From Streptomyces cahuitamycinicus (GTDB lineage: Bacteria; Actinomycetota; Actinomycetes; Streptomycetales; Streptomycetaceae), in the NCBI RefSeq assembly GCF_002891435.1, contig NZ_POUC01000008.1, forward strand, positions 1-54,683: a stretch of DNA of 54,683 nt, given 5' to 3'. The stretch's first letter is position 1; each line of letters opens with the position of its first letter. The notes beneath the pieces were generated by a model, which saw only the letters and a list, made by a program, of their open reading frames with translations, had not been told where the DNA came from and did no database searches. Below, piece by piece: positions 44,105 to 52,345 of this stretch. A program made the position numbers and the translations under genes.

Positions 44105-45394
44105 TTGAGCATCGCAACTACGGATCCTGATCCGGATCCCTCCAGCACTTTCTCCGGAGCCCCGTCGCCCACTCAAGCCTTCGTCCGTCAGCCGCGGTTC
44201 CTTCCCGCATCCGTCCCTACCGATCCCGTGCCACTCCGGCCGCCTCCCGTCCACACGGACCGCACTTGGCGCCATAGGTGGCTGTCGTCGGCCCTCTTAA
44301 CTTCCCCAGGCATAGCATCCTCCTGCCTCCTGCTCCTCTTCGTGGACAGCAGCATGGGAAGGGCAGTCGGGTTCGTAACCCTAGGGGTGGGTATCGCCGT
44401 CACCTGCTTTGCTTCGGTACGCGGCTCGGCCGGGGAGGTGACCCATGCGACGCAACAACGGCGGGCCTATCTCCGCTACCTTACCGACGTACGCCGCCAG
44501 CTGCATCGAACAGCCTTGAAGCAACGAGAAGCCCAGCTGTGGTTGAACCCAGAGCCATCGGAGTTGCGTTCCGTCGTGTCTCGCCGCAGTCAGTTGTGGG
44601 AGAGAACAGCCGATGACCCCGATTTCCTACAAGTGCGAGTGGGATCCGGAGAGCAACGGCTCGCCACGGATCTGGAATCTCCAACTATTCCAGCAGGGGC
44701 CGATGCTGTGTGTGTTGACGGTCTGGCCTCACTCGTTTACGAGTACGGAACCATGGCAGAGATGCCCATGGCCGTCAGCCTCAAGGCGTTTCACCACATC
44801 CACGTGTGCGGCACTGACGAACAAAGTATTCGCAACCTCGTGCGAAGTATCGTTGGGCAGGCGGTGACATTTCACGGGCCTGACGACCTCCGATTGATGA
44901 TTTACGGGCCCGTGCAACAGTCCCACGAATGGGAATGGATCGACTACCTGCCGCACGCGCAGCGTCTTCCTGGCCATCAGACCCCGTCAAACACAACCGC
45001 CTTTGCCGACGACGCGGTTAGCTTCACTCGGCTTGTAGCAGCAGTAGGTGACCGACCGCCTTTTAGTAGAGACGGTTCACGGCAGCTTCCCCACATTCTG
45101 ATCGTCTGTGACACTCTGCCGTTGCCTGACGAGCTGGATTGGCTCGCAACCGAAGGACGGCAAGGTGTCACTCTAGTCAGGCTTGTCCCGGACACTAGGG
45201 AGGGGGTCAATATCGGCCTGGAGATGGCCGTCACCGACGACGAACTCACCCTGGGTACACAGAACGTTAGTTACACCGGCACGCCCGACTCGCTAACCAT
45301 CGGTCAGGTCATCCGACTCGCCCGCGACCTATCTCGTTTCCGCCTAGCAGAAAGCGAGAACGGTGCCTCGTCCGCTGGCGGCCACGATCGTTGA
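44105..45394 (+). pseudogene. EccC-like type VII secretion protein, N-terminal part only
   Basis: A TTG start with GGAGAA upstream gives 429 residues. Two membrane helices (about 58-110) are followed by RRAYLRYLTDVRRQLHRTAL, then LWERTADDPDFLQVRVGSGE and LPHILIVCDTLPLPDELDWL. These match the N-terminal region of EccC/FtsK-type ATPases of type VII secretion. EccC normally has about 1300 residues with three ATPase domains; none is present here. The frame ends just inside a junction at about 45365. It may be truncated, or be a regulator consisting of the N-domain alone. Confidence 0.65.
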
Positions 45395-45664
45395 ACACGC
45401 CACGAGGGTCGGCGACAGGGGGCTGCCGAACCCCGCCCGGCGAACCGAGCGCACCAGACCTCGGCATGACAGTTCGGTGCCTGTCGCCCGGCCCATGCAT
45501 TTTGCTACGCCGCTCGTTGTGGAGGCGCTCAGTCTGCCCCTGGACCGTTTCCTGGTCGGGAACGGGATGAGGTGACATCCCACCTCGAACCGTGTCGCGT
45601 GGCACCCAGAACACACGCCAGTCCCCTGAACCGCCCCCTGATCGGCTTCGACACGCTGATTCAA
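45395..45664. other. Junction region without gene
   Basis: About 270 bases between the truncated EccC-like gene and the truncated hypothetical gene. Frames exist on both strands but none shows family similarity. Probably scar DNA. Confidence 0.4.
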
Positions 45665-46264
45665 CAGGGAAGGTGCGCCATTTTTCGAACTCGATGTGCG
45701 CGTCGAGGAAGGCGTCGAGGAGGGCATCGTGGTCGCCGGCATCGGCCCGGTAGACGGGGACGGTCTCCGGCTCCGGGCGGCAGGGTTCTGACTTGGCCGT
45801 GGTGACGTCGACGGCGCGTTCGGTGTCGGTCAGGGGTGCCGGGCCGGGGCGCATCTCGGCTGTGTGGTCCTTCTCGAAGGCGAGGAGGGCCTGGGCGGGT
45901 GAGTCGAAGGTGTCGGCGACCTGGCGCAGGTGGTCCTCGCCGTGCAGGTAGACGGACTTGCCGCCTGGGTGGAGGTCTGTGCCGACCGCGGCGGTGGTGT
46001 GGCCGTCGTGGGCGTGGGCGTGGATGAGGAGCTGGCCGTGGCGGATGTCGTCGTGGATCTTCTGCGCCTGGTTGGAGACCTCGCGGATTTCGCTGCGGGT
46101 GCACCAGGGCATCGGGTAGTTCGCCCAGGTCCATTCCTCGTCGATGGCCTCCTGGAGCCGAGGGGTGATCTCGACGGTGATGCCTTCGGCGATCAGGTGC
46201 TTGGCGGCGTCAGCGGCCCAGTAGGGCTCCGTAAGGTGTTGGTCAGCCCAGGAGAGTCGGATGT
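45665..46264 (-). pseudogene. Truncated hypothetical plasmid-type gene
   Basis: On the minus strand an open frame without start runs from about 46264 (LSHIRLSWADQHLTEPYW, then LIAEGITVEITPRLQEAIDE) through MPWCTRSEIREVSNQAQKI to VYRADAGDHDALLDAFLDAH and loses coding character at about 45665. The 5' end is cut where the IS110 leader begins, and the 3' end at a junction. Acidic, His-rich, no domain recognised. Confidence 0.5.
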
Positions 46265-46434
46265 GGCTGAGTAGGGCCTGCCAGTAGTGGCTAGCGAGGA
46301 GTGGCCGTTCGACTCTCTGGGGCGCCCTGACTGCTGATTGAGATGTGCGCGCCTTGTGCGGTCGCTGTTTACGGAGCGGACAGCGGGGTGTTCCTCGGGC
46401 TCACGACATGTCGTGCGGAATGAGGAGAGGGCGA
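46265..46434 (+). other. Left non-coding end of the second IS110-family element
   Basis: About 170 bases between the truncated hypothetical gene and the transposase start. By family analogy it could encode a bridge RNA. Exact left end of the element not determined. Confidence 0.35.
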
Positions 46435-47643
46435 GTGAGCAACCGACTCAGCCAAGCCTGGTGTGGGATCGACGCGGGCAAGGGCCATCATTGGGCGGCA
46501 GTGGTCGACGAAACCGGTACGACCCTATGGTCGAAGAAGATCGACAACGATGAGACTGCCATCCTCATGGCCCTCGGCGAGATCCTGGACCTGGCAGATG
46601 AGGTCCGCTGGGCGGTGGACATCTCCGGAACGGCTTCCGCTCTGCTGATAGCACTGCTCGCTAGTCACGGTCAGCAGGCTGTCTATGTACCTGGTCGCAC
46701 GGTCAACCGCATGGCTGGCGCCTACCGTGGCGAAGCCAAGACCGATGCACGCGACGCCTACGTCATCGCCGAAACTGCCCGTCATCGCCAGGACTTCGCA
46801 ACCATCGATGTGCCTGCCCAGTTGGCAACCGACCTGGCGCTGCTGACGGGACATCGGTCGGACCTCGTTGCCGACCGTGTCCGCATGATCAACCGGCTGC
46901 GCGACGTGCTCAGCGGCATCTTCCCCGCGCTGGAACGTGCCTTCGACTACTCGGCCCACAAGGGCGCCCTTGTCCTTCTGACGGGATACCAGACTCCCGC
47001 CTCCATCCGCCGCCGCGGGCGGAGCAGACTGACGGCGTGGCTTGCCAAGCGCGGTGTCCGCGGCGCCCATGCGGTCGCCACTACTGCGCTAGAGGCTTCT
47101 CAGGCTCAGCAAATCTTGCTGCCCGGTGAGGCCGTCGCCGCCCAGATCGTCGCCGATTTGGCTGCGCAGATCCTCAGCCTGGATGACCGACTCAAGGGCG
47201 TCGACCGTCAGATCCGGGAAAGATTCCGCACCCACCCTCAGGCCGAGATCATCGAATCGTTGCCAGGTATGGGCCCAATTCTCGGTGCCGAGTTCGTCGT
47301 AGCCGCCGGTGACCTGTGGGCTTACGCGGACGCTGGCCACCTAGCCTCAGCAGCGGGGCTGGTGCCCGTGCCAAGGGACTCAGGCCGTCGCATCGGCAAC
47401 CTGCACCGCCCCAAGCGCTATAGCCGGCGCCTACGCAGAGTGTTCTACCTGTCCGCGCAGACCAGTATCATCCGCGAGGGCCCGAACAGGGACTTCTACC
47501 TCAAGAAGCGCGGCGAGGGCTGCAAACACGTCCAGGCCGTCATAGCGCTCGCACGCCGGCGTGCCAGTGTCCTATGGGCTCTCCTGCGCGACAACCGAAC
47601 GTTCACCCCTGTCGCGCCGATCACGCGATATAAGGATCTTTGA
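46435..47643 (+). CDS. IS110-family transposase, intact
   Basis: Start GTG 46435 behind GAGGAGAGGG gives 402 residues; an in-frame start at 46345 is less likely. The DEDD domain shows Asp13 in CGIDAGKGHHWAAV, and KTDARDAYVIAETAR. The C-terminal domain has ESLPGMGPILGAEFVVAAGD and GLVPVPRDSGRRIGN with the serine region. It is a different subgroup from the transposase at 6308. No frameshift is seen. It separates plasmid-type genes from the RiPP cluster. Confidence 0.9.
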   Translation: MSNRLSQAWCGIDAGKGHHWAAVVDETGTTLWSKKIDNDETAILMALGEILDLADEVRWAVDISGTASALLIALLASHGQQAVYVPGRTVNRMAGAYRGEAKTDARDAYVIAETARHRQDFATIDVPAQLATDLALLTGHRSDLVADRVRMINRLRDVLSGIFPALERAFDYSAHKGALVLLTGYQTPASIRRRGRSRLTAWLAKRGVRGAHAVATTALEASQAQQILLPGEAVAAQIVADLAAQILSLDDRLKGVDRQIRERFRTHPQAEIIESLPGMGPILGAEFVVAAGDLWAYADAGHLASAAGLVPVPRDSGRRIGNLHRPKRYSRRLRRVFYLSAQTSIIREGPNRDFYLKKRGEGCKHVQAVIALARRRASVLWALLRDNRTFTPVAPITRYKDL

Positions 47644-47700
47644 AGATGGCTCTGTCTGGCATTCCGTGTCCCTACCACCGGTGGCTGGCAGGATGACGAG

Positions 47701-47865
47701 GCTCGCCTGATGCCTTCCTCGCGAGGCGGAGCTGCGCCATTCCCGCCGCCAGCGCCGGACCGACCGCGACGTCACCCGAAGATCCCTACCGACGGCCTCG
47801 CTCTTCTCACCGCGAGCGAACCGCTCGGCCGTCTCAAGACACACCCGCTGGAAGCCGCGGGTCAT
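47701..47865 (-). pseudogene. IS630-family transposase, N-terminal HTH fragment
   Basis: The minus strand reads GFQRVCLETAERFARGEKSE, then AVGRDLRVTSRSVRRWRREW, the HTH start of IS630 transposases. Nothing follows. The fragment touches the 3' end of the QueC-like gene, so that gene's last codons may have been changed by the event. Confidence 0.65.
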
Positions 47866-48521
47866 TGCCTCTCGTACTTCGTGGCATCGACCACTGCGGC
47901 CTGCCTGAATGCATTTCTCCTTGAGAGACATGCCTCGCAAGTACCGCATTGCATACTTCCTGATGGGCGCAGACAACTCCAGGACCGAGACATATCCACA
48001 CTCAGAGCGTTTCCTATCCGGATGATGTCGCATTTACTCATATCCTGGAATGGAACCAGAATTCGCACTTCACTTCCGACAAGCTTGATTCCTTGCCGTA
48101 TATAGTTGAGGAATGATGGACTTTGCTCCACATGTTCTTGCGCATCCTCTCGATGGAGTCCAAACGCCACCGAGTTGATTCTGTGTGCCATTGCGAAAGC
48201 CAAAGCAGCCGAGTACATTGTGGCTGCGCCGAAAATAGCCCGCTCGCCGCCCCCTTCCTGGGCGACTCGTGCGGATCTCCAGGACAGCAGCAACGATGAC
48301 ATATCGATGCTCCAATATGCGACTCGCGCCTGGTGCGCGATAGCTCGAGCGGCTGCTGACTCTTCCGGTGAGGAGAAACCAGCGAAGTGAACGGCGATCA
48401 GTTCGCTCGACTTCTCGGCGCACATCTTTCCCAAGAGAACGGTGGAGTCGACACCGCCTGAGAGGAATACAGCAACGCCGAACCGCCCATCGCTGATCGT
48501 ATGGCCCTGCCCCGACCTCAT
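47862..48521 (-). CDS. QueC-like PP-loop enzyme of the RiPP cluster
   Basis: A 219-residue member of the 7-cyano-7-deazaguanine synthase (QueC/ExsB) family. The PP-loop is VFLSGGVDSTVLL (SGGVDS at 21-26). The C-terminal zinc region reads SWSCLRPSGSMQCGTCEACL. QueC adenylates a carboxylate and converts it to an amide and nitrile. No QueD, QueE or FolE is present, so queuosine synthesis is unlikely here, and a carboxylate on the peptide or a leader step is possible. It starts 15 bases after the methyltransferase, with AGAGG. The C-terminus abuts an IS630 scrap but the length is normal for the family. Confidence 0.75.
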   Translation of the reverse strand: MRSGQGHTISDGRFGVAVFLSGGVDSTVLLGKMCAEKSSELIAVHFAGFSSPEESAAARAIAHQARVAYWSIDMSSLLLSWRSARVAQEGGGERAIFGAATMYSAALAFAMAHRINSVAFGLHREDAQEHVEQSPSFLNYIRQGIKLVGSEVRILVPFQDMSKCDIIRIGNALSVDMSRSWSCLRPSGSMQCGTCEACLSRRNAFRQAAVVDATKYERQ

Positions 48522-48536
48522 ATATGCCTCTAAGTA

Positions 48537-49367
48537 TTACCGGTAATTTCTCTCGAACTCGCTTTGATCTCGAAAGCGGTCCGAGAAGTATTCATCTGCC
48601 TTGAGCGGAACTGCTGCAGGGATGAAAAGAGACGCGCCTAGGGTCTGGGGTGACATTTCGGTCCCACCTAGACAACTCAGCGGAAAGGACTCGAGATGAG
48701 CCGGATTACCTGACCTCACAGAACACGTGATATAGGTCACCGTATGATCGCTCGGGTAACACTTAAGAAGATGATCGCGCAGGGGCCACAACGCTGCCGC
48801 GCACGGCTTCCGCCCCATCGTCACAAATGCTGTGCCAAAAACGTTGGGCTGCATCACCAAACAGTCAATGTCATTTCGTGGCTGAATATTGTGAGCCACA
48901 AGGGAAGACGCTTCCAAAATTTGGATCCCGGGTGCGTAATCGATCCCGAGATCAGCCATGATGGCATCTACGGAGGAGACGCCAGCAATCACGCGGACGC
49001 TCATGTCGCCGCATTTAGCCCGCTCGATCAGCCCTGCAGTGACACTGTCGAAAACCACCGGATTTCCCACTGTAAGGTACGCCACGGGGGGATTGCTGCG
49101 AGCAGCTTGCCAGATGAGGTTGATCTCTTCCCTATAGACATCCAGCCGCCGCCCACCTCGTTGGTATATCTCTTGCAGATCTCTCGTTTTTGATGCCCAT
49201 CTGCTCGGCATCAAGCGGCTCGTTGACCGCGGGAGGATCGAATAGATCTCCTGACACTGGTCCAGGACGTCGATCGCCGCAGATGTGAGATGATCCGGAA
49301 CCTGTACTCCGGCACCCACGATGAATACATCTGCCGGACATCGTCCACCATCTGCGCTAGGTGTCAT
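48537..49367 (-). CDS. Tetrapyrrole-methylase-fold methyltransferase, borosin N-methyltransferase-like
   Basis: Start ATG 49367 overlaps the radical SAM stop (ATGA). 276 residues of the TP-methylase fold: FIVGAGVQVPDHLTSAAIDV, then YLTVGNPVVFDSVTAGLI (the SAM-binding loop, GNP where others have GHP), then VRVIAGVSSVDAIMADLGID and PGIQILEASSLVAHNIQPRN. This order matches the alpha-N-methyltransferase domain of borosins (OphMA type) rather than cobalamin enzymes. Here it is separate from the precursor, like split borosins. Expected action: SAM-dependent N-methylation of peptide backbone or side chain. The link with this precursor is inference. Confidence 0.72.
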   Translation of the reverse strand: MTPSADGGRCPADVFIVGAGVQVPDHLTSAAIDVLDQCQEIYSILPRSTSRLMPSRWASKTRDLQEIYQRGGRRLDVYREEINLIWQAARSNPPVAYLTVGNPVVFDSVTAGLIERAKCGDMSVRVIAGVSSVDAIMADLGIDYAPGIQILEASSLVAHNIQPRNDIDCLVMQPNVFGTAFVTMGRKPCAAALWPLRDHLLKCYPSDHTVTYITCSVRSGNPAHLESFPLSCLGGTEMSPQTLGASLFIPAAVPLKADEYFSDRFRDQSEFERNYR

Positions 49368-50527
49368 GACTCCGACCTCCTCGAGTCTCTCTCCGGTCCA
49401 GCGGAATCGACGAATGCGCTTACCATAACCTTTACTCTGAGCCTGCATGATCGAGTTTCCGCCACGTCGAACGTGCCGGCCTCCGCAATCTTGTTCGACG
49501 GAGAACCACCACCACAAAAGTCAAAGTAACCGCACTCAGATTGACACTTGGCCACACCACTTTGGACGGCCTTATTGACCGCGGTGAACTTTGGGCTCTC
49601 TACTATGGTGTCTATTTCGTCGTCGTGAACGTTACCGAAGAGAAAATCTCCGAATGGCTCATGTCTTGCCGTCAAGAGTTCAGGTGAGAATGTAGATACA
49701 TTGCCCCGATGGTCGAAGCTCAAGATCGCCATAGGAACGTTGTCGTGGCAGCGCACTTGATTTGTGCGGAACGAACTCGCGAGCTGACGAAAGTTGTCGT
49801 ACTCTCGCAAGCGGGGATACCCGCGCTGACCGATGCCTAGAGTCAGGATCTCATCGACGAAGGCCCGAAATTCGTGCTCCGAGTCGTCGTCGTGGATACT
49901 GGAGCGCTCATGTGATCCCTCGGCTTCTTCCGGATTCAGACCAACAACGGTAATGCCGGCATCAGCAAAGAACTGCCAGAACTCCCGGCCGTGTGTAAGT
50001 GAGCCTTTGGTGACGACCGCGATAACCGATGGATTCAGACCGGAATCCTGCAATAGGCGGACTCCCCGCATCACCCTATCGAACGTGCCGCGTCCCGCTC
50101 GGTCGACTCGATTTTGGTCGTGCAACTCCGCCGGCCCGTCCAGACTCACCCCTACGTTTACCTTATATTCGCTAAATAGGTCGCACCACGATTGATTGAT
50201 CATCATGGCGTTGGTCTGCATCGAGAAAGACAAGTCGACATCACCCCAGTCCCTGTTCCGGAACACGTCGAATGCCTCGCGGTAGAACTGGATTGGGAGT
50301 CGCAAGGGCTCGCCGGCATGCCAGACAACTGTCAAAGCATCCCGCACATGACGAGATTTAGACAATTGGTCGGCAATGCGCTCGAGCGTAGCCATGGAAA
50401 TAACTTCGCTTGATCCACGGTCAGGCAGATAGCAGTAGCGGCAGCGAATATTGCAGAAAGGTGTCGCCTGTACGACCGCAAGCTGCGTCTGCACAGATGG
50501 GGGCCCAGCTGTCATGATTGACGCCAT
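49364..50527 (-). CDS. Radical SAM/SPASM peptide maturase, GrrM/OscB-like (cyclophane-forming)
   Basis: A 387-residue enzyme. The cluster motif is Cys25-Cys29-Cys32 (ATPFCNIRCRYCYLPDRG). VVWHAGEPLRLPIQFYREAF and VGVSLDGPAELHDQNRVDRAG follow. The C-terminal SPASM domain shows KCQSECGYFDFCGGGSPSNK and ETRSCRLRVK, the cysteine pattern of the GrrM/OscB group. Those enzymes crosslink an aromatic ring to the beta-carbon of a residue two positions on, giving three-residue cyclophanes. The precursor 79 bases upstream has the matching W-x-x spacing. Start ATG 50527 or 50515; no strong ribosome binding site, so translation may depend on the precursor mRNA. Confidence 0.88.
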   Translation of the reverse strand: MASIMTAGPPSVQTQLAVVQATPFCNIRCRYCYLPDRGSSEVISMATLERIADQLSKSRHVRDALTVVWHAGEPLRLPIQFYREAFDVFRNRDWGDVDLSFSMQTNAMMINQSWCDLFSEYKVNVGVSLDGPAELHDQNRVDRAGRGTFDRVMRGVRLLQDSGLNPSVIAVVTKGSLTHGREFWQFFADAGITVVGLNPEEAEGSHERSSIHDDDSEHEFRAFVDEILTLGIGQRGYPRLREYDNFRQLASSFRTNQVRCHDNVPMAILSFDHRGNVSTFSPELLTARHEPFGDFLFGNVHDDEIDTIVESPKFTAVNKAVQSGVAKCQSECGYFDFCGGGSPSNKIAEAGTFDVAETRSCRLRVKVMVSAFVDSAGPERDSRRSES

Positions 50528-50539
50528 TTCACGTTCGGC

Positions 50540-50570
50540 GATCTATGCGGTATCGGAGACGGCATAGATC
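50540..50570 (-). promoter_or_regulatory. Hairpin between precursor and maturase genes
   Basis: GATCTATGC (50540-50548) pairs with GCATAGATC (50562-50570) around 13 bases. It follows the precursor stop in the transcribed direction. Such hairpins often act as partial terminators or processing sites that raise precursor over enzyme levels. Confidence 0.5.
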
Positions 50571-50605
50571 GAGGCATACGGCGTTAGATGCGCGGAAGCA
50601 ACGCA

Positions 50606-50776
50606 TCATGCGATCTTGGTCCATGAGGCCCAGTTTGCCCACTGCCCCCACTGAAGTTCTGGGCTTTCAGGCAGGTTGTCCTCGGCAGTCTCGTCGGCGA
50701 GGTCTCGAACCGCATCACCCAGTTGGTCCAGGTGGGGTCCAATCTCCTGGTGGAAGGCATGCCGCTCAGAGTCCAT
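50606..50776 (-). CDS. RiPP precursor peptide with WxxWxxWxxW core
   Basis: A 56-residue peptide starting at ATG 50776, five bases after a perfect GGAGG. Residues 1-40 form an acidic helical leader (MDSERHAFHQEIGPHLDQLG, then an Asp/Glu-rich stretch). The last residues read ELQWGQWANWASWTKIA: Trp43, 46, 49 and 52 at exact three-residue spacing, so W-G-Q, W-A-N, W-A-S and W-T-K are four consecutive three-residue units. This is the pattern used by cyclophane-forming radical SAM enzymes. The gene heads an operon with the GrrM-like maturase, a methyltransferase and a QueC-like gene. A longer open frame to 50974 lacks a comparable ribosome binding site. Confidence 0.85.
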   Translation of the reverse strand: MDSERHAFHQEIGPHLDQLGDAVRDLADETAEDNLPESPELQWGQWANWASWTKIA

Positions 50777-50920
50777 CACTGCCTCCGTAGAATTTGACGA
50801 AGGTCGCTCACTAGTTATCGTAGATGGGGTCTGAGTCCCCGCAACCTGAGCCACGCAAGCACCGGTGAGCTCCGAGATGCGGGGCCTCCTGGCGGCGCCA
50901 ATCAAGTGAGCGAGGCTCAC
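50777..50920. promoter_or_regulatory. Divergent promoter region of the RiPP cluster
   Basis: 144 bases between the precursor gene (leftward) and the formylglycine-enzyme-like gene (rightward), of lower GC than the surroundings (ACTAGTTATCGTAGAT near 50810). It should carry both promoters. No operator assigned. Confidence 0.45.
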
Positions 50921-51763
50921 ATGTCGAAGATCAATCCACGCACCTCCGCCAGCAAGGGTCAGGCGAGTGGTCAATTCGGCCTCTTTTCCCTACATGGATT
51001 GCCAGTCTACCTGCAAGATCTCGGGTTTAGTGTCCACGCATCTTGCGGGGCCGTAACCCCGCCAACCGTGCATGTTCCTCACGGATCATTTAGCATGGGC
51101 AGCGATCCGCAAAGAGACCGAGCTGCTTATACTGATGAGTGTCCAGCTCATAATGCAAATACAGTAGACATTGAGTTTGGTGTGTTTCCCGTCACGGTGG
51201 CGGAGTATGCGGCTGCCGTATCCGATGGCGCCGTTCCCAGGCCATACACTTTCCGTGGGGTGACGTGGGACGATCAGTTGGTTAAACCTGCTCTCCCAGT
51301 TACGTCTGTCTCTTGGTTCCACGCCGTCACTTATTCTGTTTGGTTGAGTGAACGGCTGGAGCGTCCTTGCCGCCTACCGACAGAAGCTGAGTGGGAGAAA
51401 GCTGCCCGGGGCACAGACGGCCGGATCTATCCATGGGGCGATACCTGGGATCCTCAACTGGTGAATACGCCGGACGGCGGGCTGGGGAAAGCTGCTGAAA
51501 TCGGCCTCTATCCCGCTGGGGTGAGCCCCTATGGCGCGCGTGACATGGTTGGCAACGTTTGGGAATGGTGCAGCTCTATGCCGCTGCCGTACCCATATGA
51601 TGCATCAGATGGTAGGGAAAATCTGTATAGAATCTGCGACCGAGTGATGAGAGGGGGAGCATGGTACTGCGCCCCCTACAACTCCCGGGCGGCATGTCGT
51701 GGATTCGGGTATTCGGCCATGTATCTGGGAGGAGGCTTCCGCCTTGTTTTTCCAGCTGACTAG
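50921..51763 (+). CDS. Formylglycine-generating-enzyme-like (SUMF1) protein
   Basis: From ATG 50921 (GAGG five bases upstream; GTG 50906 possible) 280 residues of the FGE-sulfatase fold: VPHGSFSMGSDPQRDRA, RLPTEAEWEKAARG with YPWGDTW, YGARDMVGNVWEWCSS and RVMRGGAWYCAPYNSRAACR. True FGE binds copper through two cysteines. Here the first position of the pair is Cys (WYC) and the second is replaced (SRAAC lies later), so classic formylglycine formation is doubtful. SUMF1-fold proteins also do other oxidations (EgtB) or binding. It starts the rightward arm opposite the precursor. Confidence 0.8.
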   Translation: MSKINPRTSASKGQASGQFGLFSLHGLPVYLQDLGFSVHASCGAVTPPTVHVPHGSFSMGSDPQRDRAAYTDECPAHNANTVDIEFGVFPVTVAEYAAAVSDGAVPRPYTFRGVTWDDQLVKPALPVTSVSWFHAVTYSVWLSERLERPCRLPTEAEWEKAARGTDGRIYPWGDTWDPQLVNTPDGGLGKAAEIGLYPAGVSPYGARDMVGNVWEWCSSMPLPYPYDASDGRENLYRICDRVMRGGAWYCAPYNSRAACRGFGYSAMYLGGGFRLVFPAD

Positions 51764-51775
51764 CGGGCTTCTGTG

Positions 51776-52339
51776 ATGGTCCGGCCGGCAGTGATCGTCC
51801 AACTTGGCGCTGCTGACCTCGCTTCTCGATGGCTTGACGAGATCACGGACTTGTACGTCGAGGTATTCTCGGTGCCTCCGTTCGTGTGGTGCGATGACGA
51901 GGGATGCCACCAACGCAATCGACTGTCGAGCCTCATGATGACCGAGGGTTTCACCCTGGCTTTGGCAGTGACAGGGTCGAATTTGATCGGTTTCGTGTAT
52001 GGAGCTCCTGTTCCCTCCCAGCATCAGCGGGGGTTCCTTCCAGATAGGGTCGTCCGTCGTTTCGCAGGGCCGGCTTTCCATGTTACTGATTTCGCGGTCC
52101 GGCAGGACTTTCGTTTCCTTGGGGTAGGCAGAAGCCTGCATGATTCAATTCTCAGTGATCGGTCCGAGAAGTGGGCAACCTTGGCAGTGCAGCCTCAGGC
52201 TGGCGTTTCCATCTCCATCTATGAGAGGTGGGGATGGAGGAAGATCGCTCAGCACCATCTGGACGCCGAGGGTCCGGCCCCTTCGCTCGACATATATGCC
52301 CATCGCTTGGGGCTCTCAGTTCCGAGTGTGGGGTGGTGA
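51776..52339 (+). CDS. GNAT-family N-acetyltransferase
   Basis: About 187 residues with the GNAT core: VTDFAVRQDFRFLGVGRSLH (strand beta-4 and the acetyl-CoA loop, RxxGVG), then VQPQAGVSISIYERWGWRKI. The FGE-like stop is 9-12 bases upstream; GTG 51773 is an alternative start. It could acetylate a free amine of the mature peptide, either as a tailoring step or as self-protection. Substrate unknown. Confidence 0.8.
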   Translation: MVRPAVIVQLGAADLASRWLDEITDLYVEVFSVPPFVWCDDEGCHQRNRLSSLMMTEGFTLALAVTGSNLIGFVYGAPVPSQHQRGFLPDRVVRRFAGPAFHVTDFAVRQDFRFLGVGRSLHDSILSDRSEKWATLAVQPQAGVSISIYERWGWRKIAQHHLDAEGPAPSLDIYAHRLGLSVPSVGW

Positions 52340-52345
52340 TGAAGC

